From: DATKPE01 sp033854175
Lineage (GTDB): Bacteria > Bacteroidota > Ignavibacteria > UBA10030 > SZUA-254
Assembly (NCBI GenBank): GCA_033854175.1
Contig: JAWOKN010000018.1
Coordinates: 68,341 to 132,340, forward strand
Direction of reading: 5' to 3'
DNA length: 64,000 nucleotides
The number at the start of each line of letters is the position of its first letter. Positions within the stretch are counted from its first letter, which is position 1. The notes below the pieces were generated by a model, which was not told the origin of the DNA, did not search any database, and saw nothing but the letters and a program-made list of their open reading frames with translations. A program made the translations under genes and the position numbers. Of this stretch, positions 25,095 through 34,175 are shown one piece after another.

Positions 25095-28000
25095 CTATGC
25101 TCCGGTTTTGGATTCAACGATGCCGTCAAGTCCGGCCGGCGGCCGGGCTGAAGCTCCCATAGGGGATTTCCTGCCAGGAAGATGACGGCGAAGGAACGCA
25201 AATGACCTCCTGAAGGAAAAATCATCGATAATGGAGTACACAACGGGTACAATGAACAGGGTCAGCAACGTCGAGGTGAGAAGCCCGCCGATCACCGCCT
25301 GGCCCATCGGTGATCGGAACTCACTCCCCTCGCCGAGTGAGAATGCCACCGGAATCATTCCGAAAACCATCGCAAATGTCGTCATCAGGATGGGCCGCAG
25401 ACGGGTCGCGCCCGCTTTGACAAGAGCCTCATCCCTTTGATGTCCCCGGTCCCGGAGCACATTCGCATAATCAACAAGCAGAATGCCGTTCTTGGTCACA
25501 AGTCCCATAAGCATGATGATGCCGATGAGAGACATCATGGAAAGCGCGCTCTTGAAGATCAGCAGCGCAAAGACCGCCCCGATCAGTGACATCGGAAGTG
25601 CGAGCATGATAGCGAACGGATGGGTGAAGCTGTTAAACTGCGCGGCAAGAACAATGTAGACGAAGACAATCGCCAGGGCAAGCGAGAGAAAGATGTTTCC
25701 GAACGATTCAGCCTGCATTTCCCCCTGGCCCGTCACACCGATCGTAAATCCCGCGGGCACCTCGAGTGCACGGGTTTGTCTCTGAATGTCGGAAAGGACC
25801 TCGCCAAGGAGGCGACCCGACAGGTTGGCATCGATACGGATTTCGCGCTGCCGATCAAACCGGTTGATCTTCGACGGGCCGGACCCCTGCCGGATGTCCG
25901 CGACGGAGCTGATGGGTATCAAGAGCTTCTGATTGTTGCCCATATCCTTGTTGCTTTTGATGGTCAGATCATTCACGTTCTCCAACGTCGTCCGATCCTC
26001 CTTGCTCAGCCTGACCCGCACGTCGTATTGTTCTTCTCCCTCCTGATACTTGGTGGCCACATACCCGTCGATCATCGCGCGCGCGGTCATGGCAATCAGA
26101 TTAACGTTGATCCCCAGATCCGATGCCTTCTCGCGGTCAATCCGGATACGGACCTCGGGCTTTGACGTCTCGAGGCTGTTTTCGACATCCACCGCGCCGG
26201 GTGTCGTCCGGACAATATGCTCGACCTCATCCCCAAGTTTCCTCAGGGCACCCATATCGCTGCCTCGGACACTCATGATCACCGGCTTATTGCTCCCCCC
26301 GACACCCAGTTGTGTCAGAAATCCGAGGTTTGCCCCGGGGACGTTTCCGAGGTCAGCACGGACTTCATCGATAATCTGATCAACCCCCTTCGTGCGGTCC
26401 TTTTTCGGGACGAGCTTGACAAGGACGTTGCCTTTCGTGACAGGATCATTGCCGGCACCAATGGTGGTAAGCGTCATGGTCACCTCAGGCCGCTTCCGTA
26501 CAACATCCTCAATGATCGAACAGATATGCCCCGTCTGATCGATCGAGCTTCCGGGCGCCGCATTGACACTGACCGTGAATTCACTCTGGTCCGAGGATGG
26601 GAAAAACGAGGCGCCAAGAAAGCGCATCAGGAAAAAACTGAACACAAAGACCGCCAGCGCTCCCAGAACCACAATCGTGCGGTGACCAAGTGACCATGCG
26701 ATGGCGTTCTGGTATTTTCTGCTTAACAGTTCAAAGAAATGATTGAAAAAGTAGAGCCCCCTCCTGAGGAGGGACCCCTCTCTTGAAAGCTGTTCGTCAG
26801 CGTTTGTCAGCCAGCGCGACGAGAGCATCGGGGTGAGTGTGAAAGCGACGAACAACGACACCAGGACTGAGACGGAAACCGTGATGCCGAACTGGTAAAA
26901 AAACCTGCCGACAATTCCCGGCATGAATGCAACGGGTATGAACACCGCGACAATCGTGAAGGTCGTCGCCATGACCGCAAGGCCGATCTCGGCCGTTGCC
27001 GCCTTTGCCGCCTCCATCGGCGTTTCTCCCTGCTGCATGTGGCGGTAGATGTTTTCAATGACCACGATGGCATCGTCAATGAGAAGACCCACGGCCAGAG
27101 ACAGCGCCAGCAGGGAAATGATGTTCAGCGTGAAGTTCAACGCGTACATGATGATGAAACTCGCGATGATCGAGGTGGGCAGTGCTATCGCACTGATAAT
27201 CGTTGACCGGAGGTTAGCCAGGAACAGATACACGACGATGACTGCCAGGAGGCCGCCGTACAGGATATTGAAGATCACGTCGTTCACAGAATCTCGGATG
27301 AACGTGCTGTTGTCGCGCGCGATCGTGATGTGGATATCCCCGGGGAGTTCCTTTTCGACGCGCTGAAGCTGCTGCTTGATTGCATCAGCCACCCGGACGG
27401 TGTTGCTGCCGGATTGCCGCAGGATATTCAAGCCGGCGGCATTCAGGCCGTTCATGCGGGAAAGACTCTGACGTTCCTTCACGCCGTCAATCACCCGTGC
27501 CACGTCAGAAAGATGCACAACCTTCCCCCCCGGTGTGGCGACGATCACGTCGTTGAAATCCTCCACACTGGTGTACTTTCCCATCGTCCTGAGCAGAAGC
27601 TGCCGGGAACCCTGTACAAGGTTACCGGCGGGGACCTCCACGTTTGCATCCGCAACCGCCTGAATGACGTCCTGAATGGAGAGCCCGTAGGCCTGAAGAT
27701 GCGCCGCATCAACCTCAATCTGAATCTCCCGCTCGGCCCCTCCCACAAGATCAACCCGGCCCACCCCCGGTACGTTCTCAAGACGCTTCTTGATGACATT
27801 CTTTGTGTAGGTGGTAATTTCCTTCTCCGAACGCTCACCCGAGACGGTCAGCGTGAAGATCGGCTGGCTGGCAGGATCGATGCGCTGGATGACGGGATCT
27901 TCCATGTCGTCCGGGAGATCGGCACGGATTGCGGCGATTTTTTCTCGGACCTCCTGCGCAGCCTGCCTTCCATCAACCTCCAGTTTAAACTGGATGATGA

Positions 28001-28271
28001 CCAGCGAAACCCCCTCCTGCGATATCGAAGTGATATGATCGAGGCCGCCAATGGTATTGACTGCATCTTCAATCTTTTTGGTGACATCGGTCTCAATCTG
28101 CTCAGGACCGGCTCCCCGCAGGACCGTCGTGGCTGTGACATAGGGAAAATCGATGTCCGGGAACTGGTCGATGTTCAGTTTCAGGTACGAGAACACTCCT
28201 AGCACCACGAGCGCCATGATCATCATTGTCGCAAAGACGGGTTTGTCAATCGAAACATCGGCAAGCTTCAT
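25095..28271 (-). CDS. RND efflux pump inner-membrane transporter (HAE1/AcrB type)
   Basis: The 1058-residue protein has the full RND architecture: a first helix (VFATMMIMALVVLGVFSYLK), a large periplasmic loop, helices 2-6, a second loop, and helices 8-12. The proton-relay acidic residues sit in GLLIDDAIVVIENI and the matching Lys in TKNGILLVDYANVL, as in drug-type (HAE1) pumps. It exports hydrophobic compounds in exchange for protons together with the adaptor and TolC-like channel coded just upstream. It is the fourth gene of the TetR-led operon. Confidence 0.96.
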   Translation of the reverse strand: MKLADVSIDKPVFATMMIMALVVLGVFSYLKLNIDQFPDIDFPYVTATTVLRGAGPEQIETDVTKKIEDAVNTIGGLDHITSISQEGVSLVIIQFKLEVDGRQAAQEVREKIAAIRADLPDDMEDPVIQRIDPASQPIFTLTVSGERSEKEITTYTKNVIKKRLENVPGVGRVDLVGGAEREIQIEVDAAHLQAYGLSIQDVIQAVADANVEVPAGNLVQGSRQLLLRTMGKYTSVEDFNDVIVATPGGKVVHLSDVARVIDGVKERQSLSRMNGLNAAGLNILRQSGSNTVRVADAIKQQLQRVEKELPGDIHITIARDNSTFIRDSVNDVIFNILYGGLLAVIVVYLFLANLRSTIISAIALPTSIIASFIIMYALNFTLNIISLLALSLAVGLLIDDAIVVIENIYRHMQQGETPMEAAKAATAEIGLAVMATTFTIVAVFIPVAFMPGIVGRFFYQFGITVSVSVLVSLFVAFTLTPMLSSRWLTNADEQLSREGSLLRRGLYFFNHFFELLSRKYQNAIAWSLGHRTIVVLGALAVFVFSFFLMRFLGASFFPSSDQSEFTVSVNAAPGSSIDQTGHICSIIEDVVRKRPEVTMTLTTIGAGNDPVTKGNVLVKLVPKKDRTKGVDQIIDEVRADLGNVPGANLGFLTQLGVGGSNKPVIMSVRGSDMGALRKLGDEVEHIVRTTPGAVDVENSLETSKPEVRIRIDREKASDLGINVNLIAMTARAMIDGYVATKYQEGEEQYDVRVRLSKEDRTTLENVNDLTIKSNKDMGNNQKLLIPISSVADIRQGSGPSKINRFDRQREIRIDANLSGRLLGEVLSDIQRQTRALEVPAGFTIGVTGQGEMQAESFGNIFLSLALAIVFVYIVLAAQFNSFTHPFAIMLALPMSLIGAVFALLIFKSALSMMSLIGIIMLMGLVTKNGILLVDYANVLRDRGHQRDEALVKAGATRLRPILMTTFAMVFGMIPVAFSLGEGSEFRSPMGQAVIGGLLTSTLLTLFIVPVVYSIIDDFSFRRSFAFLRRHLPGRKSPMGASARPPAGLDGIVESKTGA

Positions 28272-28327
28272 CTGTCTTTTATCTTCCTTCCTTCGTTCGC
28301 ACGAGGGGACCTCGTCCGGATTAAATG

Positions 28328-29395
28328 TTACGAATGAACAACCCTGACGTATCCGCTGTCTTCGAGGGTCGTTGCACCGACCGTCGCAACGGTGTCATGT
28401 TCCATAAGCCCGCGGAGGATTTCACTCTCACTCTCATTCGCCACCCCCAGCTGGACTATCCGCTGGAACACACGCCCTCCCTGAACGACAAACACGCGGT
28501 TTGTCACGCCGTCGCTCTGAATTGCGGCATTCGGTATGACAAGCGCTCCTTTTCGCGGAACGAGCTGCACATTTACCCTGCAGAACATTCCGGGCTTGAA
28601 CCACCCGTCGGGTGTATTCGAAATGATCGCCTTGACCTCGAAGGAACGCGAACGGACGTCGGCGGATTTCGAAAGTTGAAAAATCTCCCCCCTGACCACC
28701 ACGTCGGGCCTGGCTTCGGAGTATACCTCCACCTTCTGGCCAAGGGCCAGATGGGGAACATCACCTTCGCTGATGTTAAAGATCACCTTCATCCTCGAGA
28801 TCTTCGCCACCGTAGCGAGGACCCCTCCCGGTATTGCCAGATCACCTTTATTGACGTTGACCGCGGTTACGACACCGGGAATCGGGGTCGACAGTTCGAC
28901 ACTGCCCCTGGCAGCATCAAAATTCGCTTGCGCAACGTCAAATGCAGTCCGGACCCCGTCAAGTGTCTGAAGCGAGATTGCCCCTTCATCATAGAGCGAC
29001 TTCATGCGTTCGAGTGTCTTCTGGGCGTTTTTGAAATTCGCTTCCGCCTGGTAGTACTGCGAGGAAGCCCCTCTCTTATCCAAACTGATCAGGACCTGGC
29101 CGGCGCGGACTGCCTGGCCCACCCGGGCGCTGACCCCGGTAATCCGCTCCGAGATCTTTGCCACAATATTGGCCTGTTCTTCACCCTCGAGCGTGCCGGA
29201 ATACGCCTTCGTCACCGTGAGGTTTTTCCGCGCGGCAACGGCAACCTCCACAGGCACGATCTGATGTCCCCCTGCCACAGCATTCCCCCTGCCCTCCCGC
29301 TCCTTGTCTGCCGCACCGCATCCCAGGCAGGTGAGGAGGAGAATGGTCAGAAAAATTCCAGTTGTCCGTATGTTGAGAAATGCGATGGTGATCAT
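28328..29395 (-). CDS. RND efflux periplasmic adaptor (membrane fusion protein), lipoprotein
   Basis: The 355-residue protein starts at the ATG at 29395; an upstream extension in frame lacks family features. It has a lipoprotein signal (ILLLTCLGC), a biotinyl-lipoyl-like half motif (ANIVAKISERITGVSARVGQ and TPIPGVVTAVNVNKGDLAIP), a coiled hairpin (about residues 95-160) and the beta-barrel and membrane-proximal domains. It bridges the pump and the outer-membrane channel. It stands between the TolC gene (77-base gap) and the pump gene (56-base gap). Confidence 0.94.
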   Translation of the reverse strand: MITIAFLNIRTTGIFLTILLLTCLGCGAADKEREGRGNAVAGGHQIVPVEVAVAARKNLTVTKAYSGTLEGEEQANIVAKISERITGVSARVGQAVRAGQVLISLDKRGASSQYYQAEANFKNAQKTLERMKSLYDEGAISLQTLDGVRTAFDVAQANFDAARGSVELSTPIPGVVTAVNVNKGDLAIPGGVLATVAKISRMKVIFNISEGDVPHLALGQKVEVYSEARPDVVVRGEIFQLSKSADVRSRSFEVKAIISNTPDGWFKPGMFCRVNVQLVPRKGALVIPNAAIQSDGVTNRVFVVQGGRVFQRIVQLGVANESESEILRGLMEHDTVATVGATTLEDSGYVRVVHS

Positions 29396-29472
29396 AGATG
29401 CTTTCCTGTTTCTGCTGTTACACACCTTGTGTTCTCGGGATGTTGGTGGAGGATTCGTCCCTCTTATCCGCT

Positions 29473-30840
29473 TCATGGCAGCCCCACTGCATACTGCCAA
29501 TCGGCTTTGGCGACAAGGTAGTCATAAATGGCCTGGGCGTAATTTGTCTGTGCCCGAGTCATGGCAACCTGTGCGTCAAGGAGCTCCAGTTGCGTCCCAA
29601 CCCCGCTCGTGAACCTGGTCTGAGCAATCCGAACCGCCTTTTGGGCCTGATCGATGTTTTTTTCCTGACCTGCAATCCGCTTTTTGGCTTCGGCCATTTT
29701 GAGTTCTGCAGACTGGATCTGGATCGTGAGCCCTTCCTCGGCCTTGAGCCGGGTGTAGTGTACCTTCTCCCGGTCGGCCGAGGCTTCCTGGATCCGTTGG
29801 GTCGTCCTGAATCCGTCAAAAAGCGGGTAGGATAACTGGAGGCCAACGTTGAAGAGGGTCGCCCAGGTGTAATTCTTAAACCGGAAGGTGTTGTCCTGGG
29901 CCTGCCACTGATACGCCCCCAGAAGGCTCAGCGTCGGGAAAAAACTCCCTTTCTCGAGGCTAATGTCCTGTTCCAGAAGCGATTCCTGAAGAGCGAGCTG
30001 GCGTATAGAGGGATTCGTTGAAACAGCCCGTTCTTTTGCCGCGGCCATCATATCCTGCGGGATCTCCTCAAACATGAAGTCCCCTTTAATGGCGATCTCC
30101 CGGTCGAGGGGGATCGAAAGGAGGTTCTTCAGGTCATTGATGGAGAGCGCGAGTGTGTTTTCGGCCGATATGACGAGAGGCTCCGTGTTCGCCAGCTGGA
30201 CTTCTGCACGAAGGAGGTCAAACTCCGCCGCATTACCATGGCGGTACTGTGCTGCGACATTGTCGTAGTTTGCCCTGATGACATCCAGTCCTTGACGGTT
30301 TGCGTCGACGAGCTTCTGCGCCAGGAGCACGAGGTAAAACGATTTTTTTACCCGACAGGCTACATCCTGTTTCGTGGAGTGAAATCCCTCCTCAGTATAT
30401 TCACGGTACGTCCCGGCCATGTCAAGCGCCACCCCCACCTTCCTGCTGAACAGCGTCTGCGAGAACGAGGCTCCCATCAGATAGGCATTGTCGGATCCGA
30501 TTTCAAATTCCATCGTGGATCCCGATGTATTGAACGGGGTACCCGGTGGCAAGAAGAGGACCGGCTTCTTTATATTCCGCGTGTACTGTCCGATAACACT
30601 GACCTGGGGAAATGCATCGGACCGTGCCTCACCTACCTGGGCTTCAGCCTTAAAACGATCCTGATCCGCAATCAGCACATCACGGTTCTGCTCAAGCGCC
30701 AGCGCAATTGCCTTTTCGAGCGTGATCTCAAGCGGAGGCTTCACATCCCCTCCCCTCGCAGGTGCCGGGGGAACGGCGAGCAGGATAAGGAGTACAGCCA
30801 GACCAGAGCACCCGTAGGCGATCCTCTTCGACGTTGTCAT
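29473..30840 (-). CDS. TolC-family outer-membrane efflux channel
   Basis: The 455-residue protein begins at the ATG at 30840 (ribosome site AAAGGATG), five bases after the regulator's stop codon. A signal peptide is followed by two homologous halves of long amphipathic helices with Ala, Gln and Glu, the hallmark of TolC (ALEQNRDVLIADQDRFKAEA in the first half, SGVGTQLELLDAQVAMTRAQ in the second). It supplies the exit duct for the RND pump of this operon. Confidence 0.94.
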   Translation of the reverse strand: MTTSKRIAYGCSGLAVLLILLAVPPAPARGGDVKPPLEITLEKAIALALEQNRDVLIADQDRFKAEAQVGEARSDAFPQVSVIGQYTRNIKKPVLFLPPGTPFNTSGSTMEFEIGSDNAYLMGASFSQTLFSRKVGVALDMAGTYREYTEEGFHSTKQDVACRVKKSFYLVLLAQKLVDANRQGLDVIRANYDNVAAQYRHGNAAEFDLLRAEVQLANTEPLVISAENTLALSINDLKNLLSIPLDREIAIKGDFMFEEIPQDMMAAAKERAVSTNPSIRQLALQESLLEQDISLEKGSFFPTLSLLGAYQWQAQDNTFRFKNYTWATLFNVGLQLSYPLFDGFRTTQRIQEASADREKVHYTRLKAEEGLTIQIQSAELKMAEAKKRIAGQEKNIDQAQKAVRIAQTRFTSGVGTQLELLDAQVAMTRAQTNYAQAIYDYLVAKADWQYAVGLP

Positions 30841-30844
30841 GCAA

Positions 30845-31501
30845 TCATCCTTTAGATTTGCGTTCACTAATTCCATCAAAAAAGATAGAGACAATAAATT
30901 CCACAGCGTTATGGATCTCCTGGCTTGTCATGGAGTGGGATCTGTCATACTGATTGATGGAGTGGAGCCGGACCATATTGTCGAAGAGTCCAACCAGACT
31001 GACAGGATCGGCGGGAATGATCTTCCCCGCACGCATCTCGTTTTTCAGCGGGCGGGCGATAATTTCCCATATCTTGCGCACACGACCCCGGAGCTCGTTC
31101 ACTTTTGCATCGTACTCTTCGGATCCGAGACCGTGAAGCTCACGAAAAATCAGGTGGAAGAGATCTGCATTCGCCCGTACATGCGACATGATCGCCTGGG
31201 CATAGGCGGTGAACAGCTCGCGTGCGTCCCCCTTTGACGACTCGACGGCTGATCGTGCAATCTCGAGTGTCTCAAGCGATAGCTGGTCGATAATGCCGTA
31301 GAAGAGCGCTTCCTTGCTCGGGAAGTAATTATAGATCGTCCCTTTCCCGAATTCGGCATACTGGGCGATCGCCTCGAGGGTCGTGTTGTAGTACCCTTTC
31401 AGGTTGAAAAGATGACGTGCCGCCATCAGTATTTCCCGCTGACGCGCATTTTTCTCACGCTCCTTCCGGGAAAGTACTTTCGTACCCTGTTCGTGTTTCA
31501 T
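30845..31501 (-). CDS. TetR-family repressor of the efflux operon
   Basis: The product of 218 residues has an N-terminal TetR helix-turn-helix (residues about 15-60: ILMAARHLFNLKGYYNTTLE, IAQYAEFGKGTIYNYFPSKE) and a helical ligand-binding domain. The ATG at 31501 was chosen because the longer frame runs over the promoter and operator. As first gene of the TetR-TolC-adaptor-pump-PII operon, and with two overlapping palindromes at its promoter, it very likely represses its own operon until a pump substrate binds. Confidence 0.92.
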   Translation of the reverse strand: MKHEQGTKVLSRKEREKNARQREILMAARHLFNLKGYYNTTLEAIAQYAEFGKGTIYNYFPSKEALFYGIIDQLSLETLEIARSAVESSKGDARELFTAYAQAIMSHVRANADLFHLIFRELHGLGSEEYDAKVNELRGRVRKIWEIIARPLKNEMRAGKIIPADPVSLVGLFDNMVRLHSINQYDRSHSMTSQEIHNAVEFIVSIFFDGISERKSKG

Positions 31502-31550
31502 AGTGATGGTAAATCCCAACCGATGACTGAATAACCAGGAAGAAAACCGG

Positions 31551-31577
31551 TTGGTCATAAAATGACCAACTGGTCAT
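31551..31577. promoter_or_regulatory. Overlapping palindromes, likely TetR operator
   Basis: TTGGTCAT-aaa-ATGACCAA (31551-31569) is a perfect inverted repeat. It overlaps a second perfect one, TGACCA-ac-TGGTCA (31563-31576), so three half sites lie in one array. The array covers the expected transcription start of the efflux operon, immediately downstream of its -10 box. Confidence 0.8.
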
Positions 31578-31606
31578 AATATAAGGTAATGCTTCAACAT
31601 TGTCAA
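31578..31606 (-). promoter_or_regulatory. Promoter of the TetR-RND efflux operon
   Basis: On the minus strand TTGACA (31601-31606) and TATATT (31578-31583) are 17 bases apart. The start of transcription falls inside the palindrome array, as expected for steric repression. Confidence 0.85.
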
Positions 31607-32060
31607 GCCGCATGGCCCTCATCCTGGTCTCCCCCCCGGGGTGGAGTTCGCGCACAATTTATTTCCATCACAACCTCCCCCCTCCCGGAAAGCGCACGTC
31701 AACAACGACAACCGTAAATCCCGCCTATTCAAGGTGTGCTCCCCCTACCCCTTTACCTGCAGGTGAGTCTCCTACAACCCCTCAGTTGTTGTATCCCCGG
31801 TGGTTGTTGGAACATAAGACCGTGAAATGCTGTGAGACTTCGGTTTAAATCAAAACTTGAGCCTTTCATCCCCCCCCAACTGGGAGAAACACCGGCAGAG
31901 CGGCTGCATTCCCGGACCGGCTGCAATCCGTCGTCATCCTCATCTTCAGGCTTTTCCCAGTAGCGGAGACCTGCCCGTGCGGCGGACAGGGATTCTCCAA
32001 ATTGAGAATATGAGGCCTATTTCCTACATTGTTCCCTGATAAACCGAAAACTGCAACCTC
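31607..32060. other. Gene-free stretch between efflux regulator and pseudouridine genes
   Basis: No convincing reading frame, RNA gene or strong promoter was seen. The stretch contains short C-runs (near 31631 and 31870) and a TTGTTG-rich patch near 31790. A promoter for the plus-strand pseudouridine genes should lie in its last 100 bases but no good match to the TTGACA/TATATT pattern stands out. Confidence 0.5.
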
Positions 32061-32987
32061 ATGAAACCGGTCATCTGCATCGGTGCGGCTCTCGTCGATC
32101 ACAGCTTCTATTGCCTGAGCGGACCGCTGCTTGGGAGTTCAAACCCCTCAACATATTTTCGGTCAGCAGGAGGTGTCGCGCGGAATATCGCGCATACACT
32201 CGCCCAGCTTGACAACTCCGTGGAACTCATCTCGCATTTCGGACTCGAACCGGACGGAGTCTAGCTTAGGGATCTCTGCTCCTCTGTTGGTGTCGGTCTG
32301 TCCCATTCGCTCTTTACAGAAACCGGCACCGGACATTTTTGTGGAATTCTCTCCCCGTCCGGTGAACTCTACACGGGGGCGGCCGACACCCGCATTGAGG
32401 GAGTCATCAACGTTGTATTTCTGTCTCAACACTCAGACTTCCTCTCGTTTGGGTCCCTCATCGTCATTGACTGCAATCTGGATGTCCCCTCCATTGCCTG
32501 GATTCTCGACTTTTGCAGAGCACATGGTGTGCCCTGCGTGATTGATCCCGTTTCGGCATCAAAAGCATCCCGGCTGGCGGATGTGAACCTGGAGAATGTC
32601 CTTCTGATTACACCGAACGATGGAGAACTGGCTGCCCTTTGCAGAACATCCGCGGTTGGAGGAAAAACCCGAATTGTGCATCATCTTTTGGAGAGAGGGG
32701 TTCACAATATCTGGATCAGGAGAGGAAGGGGAGGCTCCGAGCTATTCTCGCGCAATGGTGTGGTAAAAATATCGGCTCGCGACACTGAGGTCATCGACAC
32801 GACGGGCGCCGGTGATGCGGCCCTCGCCGGCTGGATCTATGCCTGGCTCCGGGGGAAGAGTTCGCGTGAATGCATGCTGTACGGTCATATCCTGGCGGAG
32901 ATCATCCTCCGGACAAGGGGTACCTGGGCCGAAAACCTCAACTCAAAACTTCTGGAATCAACCGTGCTTAACCGGAGACCGCAATGA
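32061..32987 (+). pseudogene. psuK: Pseudouridine kinase (PfkB family), interrupted by one in-frame TAG
   Basis: From the ATG at 32061 the frame codes a PfkB-type sugar kinase start (VICIGAALVDHSFYC, then SAGGVARNIAHTLAQL), stops at TAG (32262-32264, codon 68), and continues in the same frame without another stop to 32987. The rest carries the kinase landmarks SLIVIDCNLDVPSIAWILDF, PCVIDPVSASKASRL, and the C-terminal active-site motif DTTGAGDAALAGWIYAW. Apart from the amber codon the protein is full length (about 308 residues) and aligns with PsuK, which phosphorylates pseudouridine. The stop overlaps psuG by the usual ATGA. It may be a fresh nonsense mutation, a sequencing error or a readthrough case. 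A restart within the frame would remove the substrate-binding N-domain. Confidence 0.8.
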
Positions 32988-33934
32988 ACAAGCAAAATTT
33001 CTTCAACATTCAGGATGAAGTGCAACGGGCCCTGATTTCCGGAAAACCGGTCGTTGCACTCGAGTCGACCATCATTGCTCATGGCATGCCCTATCCGGTG
33101 AATGTGTCGACAGCCGCCGAAGCGGAGGATCTTGTCAGAAGTCAGGGGGCGGTGCCTGCAACGATCGCCATTCTCGGTGGAAAAATGTGCGTTGGTCTGG
33201 ACAGGGAACAATTGGAATTTCTCGGGAAGACAAAAAACGTCCGGAAAGTCAGCATACGCGACATCCCCTATGTCCTGAACGTGAAAATTCCGGGCGCAAC
33301 AACCGTTGCCGCGACCATGCGAATCGCCCACCTGGCCGGCATCCGTGTGTTTGTGACCGGCGGGATAGGCGGTGTCCACCGGGGATCACAACAGACCATG
33401 GATATTTCAGCAGATCTCACGGAACTCTCGCATACACCGGTCGCGGTGGTATCAGCGGGCGCAAAATCAGTTCTCGACATCGGCCTCACGCTCGAGCATC
33501 TGGAAACCAACGGGGTCCCGGTCGTTACTGTCGGTCAGGACAAATTCCCGGCTTTCTTCTCGCGGGAAAGCGGCTTCCCGTCACCGCTCCGGATCGACCA
33601 GCCTGAGGCAATAGCCGACATGCTGTGCGTGAAATGGGAACTCGGTCTGCCGGGAGGTGTATTGATCGCAAATCCGGTACCGGAGGGAGATGAGGTACCC
33701 TTTTCAACGATGGAGGGAATGATAACCAAAGCACTGGCCTCAGCCAAATCAAACAATATCACGGGAAGCCATCTGACCCCTTTCCTGCTTCAGTACATCG
33801 CGGAACATACCGGCGGCAAGAGCCTGAAAGCCAACGTCGCACTTGTAAAGAACAATGCTCAACTCGGGGGGAAAATTGCCTGCGCCCTCAGCAATCGAGT
33901 CTCCGGAAAAGGTATCCAAAAGGAAATCATATGA
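32984..33934 (+). CDS. psuG: Pseudouridine-5'-phosphate glycosidase
   Basis: The 316-residue enzyme cleaves pseudouridine 5'-phosphate to uracil and ribose 5-phosphate. Family features are the N-terminal VALESTIIAHGMPYPVN, the manganese/phosphate region around TGGIGGVHRG, the VVSAGAKSVLDIGLTLEHLE segment and the C-terminal NITGSHLTPFLL. The ATG overlaps the end of the kinase frame by four bases. With the kinase broken, the cell may use this glycosidase on phosphate ester from another source or in its reverse direction; that is inference. Confidence 0.95.
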   Translation: MNKQNFFNIQDEVQRALISGKPVVALESTIIAHGMPYPVNVSTAAEAEDLVRSQGAVPATIAILGGKMCVGLDREQLEFLGKTKNVRKVSIRDIPYVLNVKIPGATTVAATMRIAHLAGIRVFVTGGIGGVHRGSQQTMDISADLTELSHTPVAVVSAGAKSVLDIGLTLEHLETNGVPVVTVGQDKFPAFFSRESGFPSPLRIDQPEAIADMLCVKWELGLPGGVLIANPVPEGDEVPFSTMEGMITKALASAKSNNITGSHLTPFLLQYIAEHTGGKSLKANVALVKNNAQLGGKIACALSNRVSGKGIQKEII

Positions 33935-34100
33935 GGGAAATATGAACCATTGATGTCCCTGTCTGCGATTACTCCCCCCAAAAAATCACCCGACGATGAT
34001 GCCACGGCCCCGGTACGAGGGATCATCGCCGGAGATCATAAAGGATCCGCCCATGGAGCATGGCGGAGATTTCTCTGTTGAAATCACCGGCTGGTACAAA

Positions 34101-34120
34101 ATCCCCCCCCCCGGGGGGAT
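34101..34120 (-). terminator. C10/G6 palindrome, possible terminator of the YwiC-like gene
   Basis: ATCCCCCC and GGGGGGAT are separated by four further C bases. On the minus strand the hairpin is followed by ATTTTGT, a partial T-run, about 55 bases after the YwiC-like stop codon. The C10 run itself is prone to slippage. Confidence 0.45.
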
Positions 34121-34175
34121 GGAATCTACTCCATTTTCTGGAAGAACCTCCCGGCGAACCACGCCCTGAACGAGC

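Noticed and set aside
28325..29521. Plus-strand frame of about 400 codons
   Set aside because: It is antisense to the RND adaptor gene, which has clear family motifs; the plus-strand product has none.
32131..32541. Plus-strand frame of 136 codons overlapping the pseudouridine kinase
   Set aside because: It is a different frame across the interrupted kinase; the kinase motifs continue in the original frame after the TAG, so there is no frameshift.
34101..34120. Phase-variable homopolymer (C10)
   Set aside because: It lies between two convergent genes and not in a promoter or coding sequence, so slippage would not obviously switch expression.
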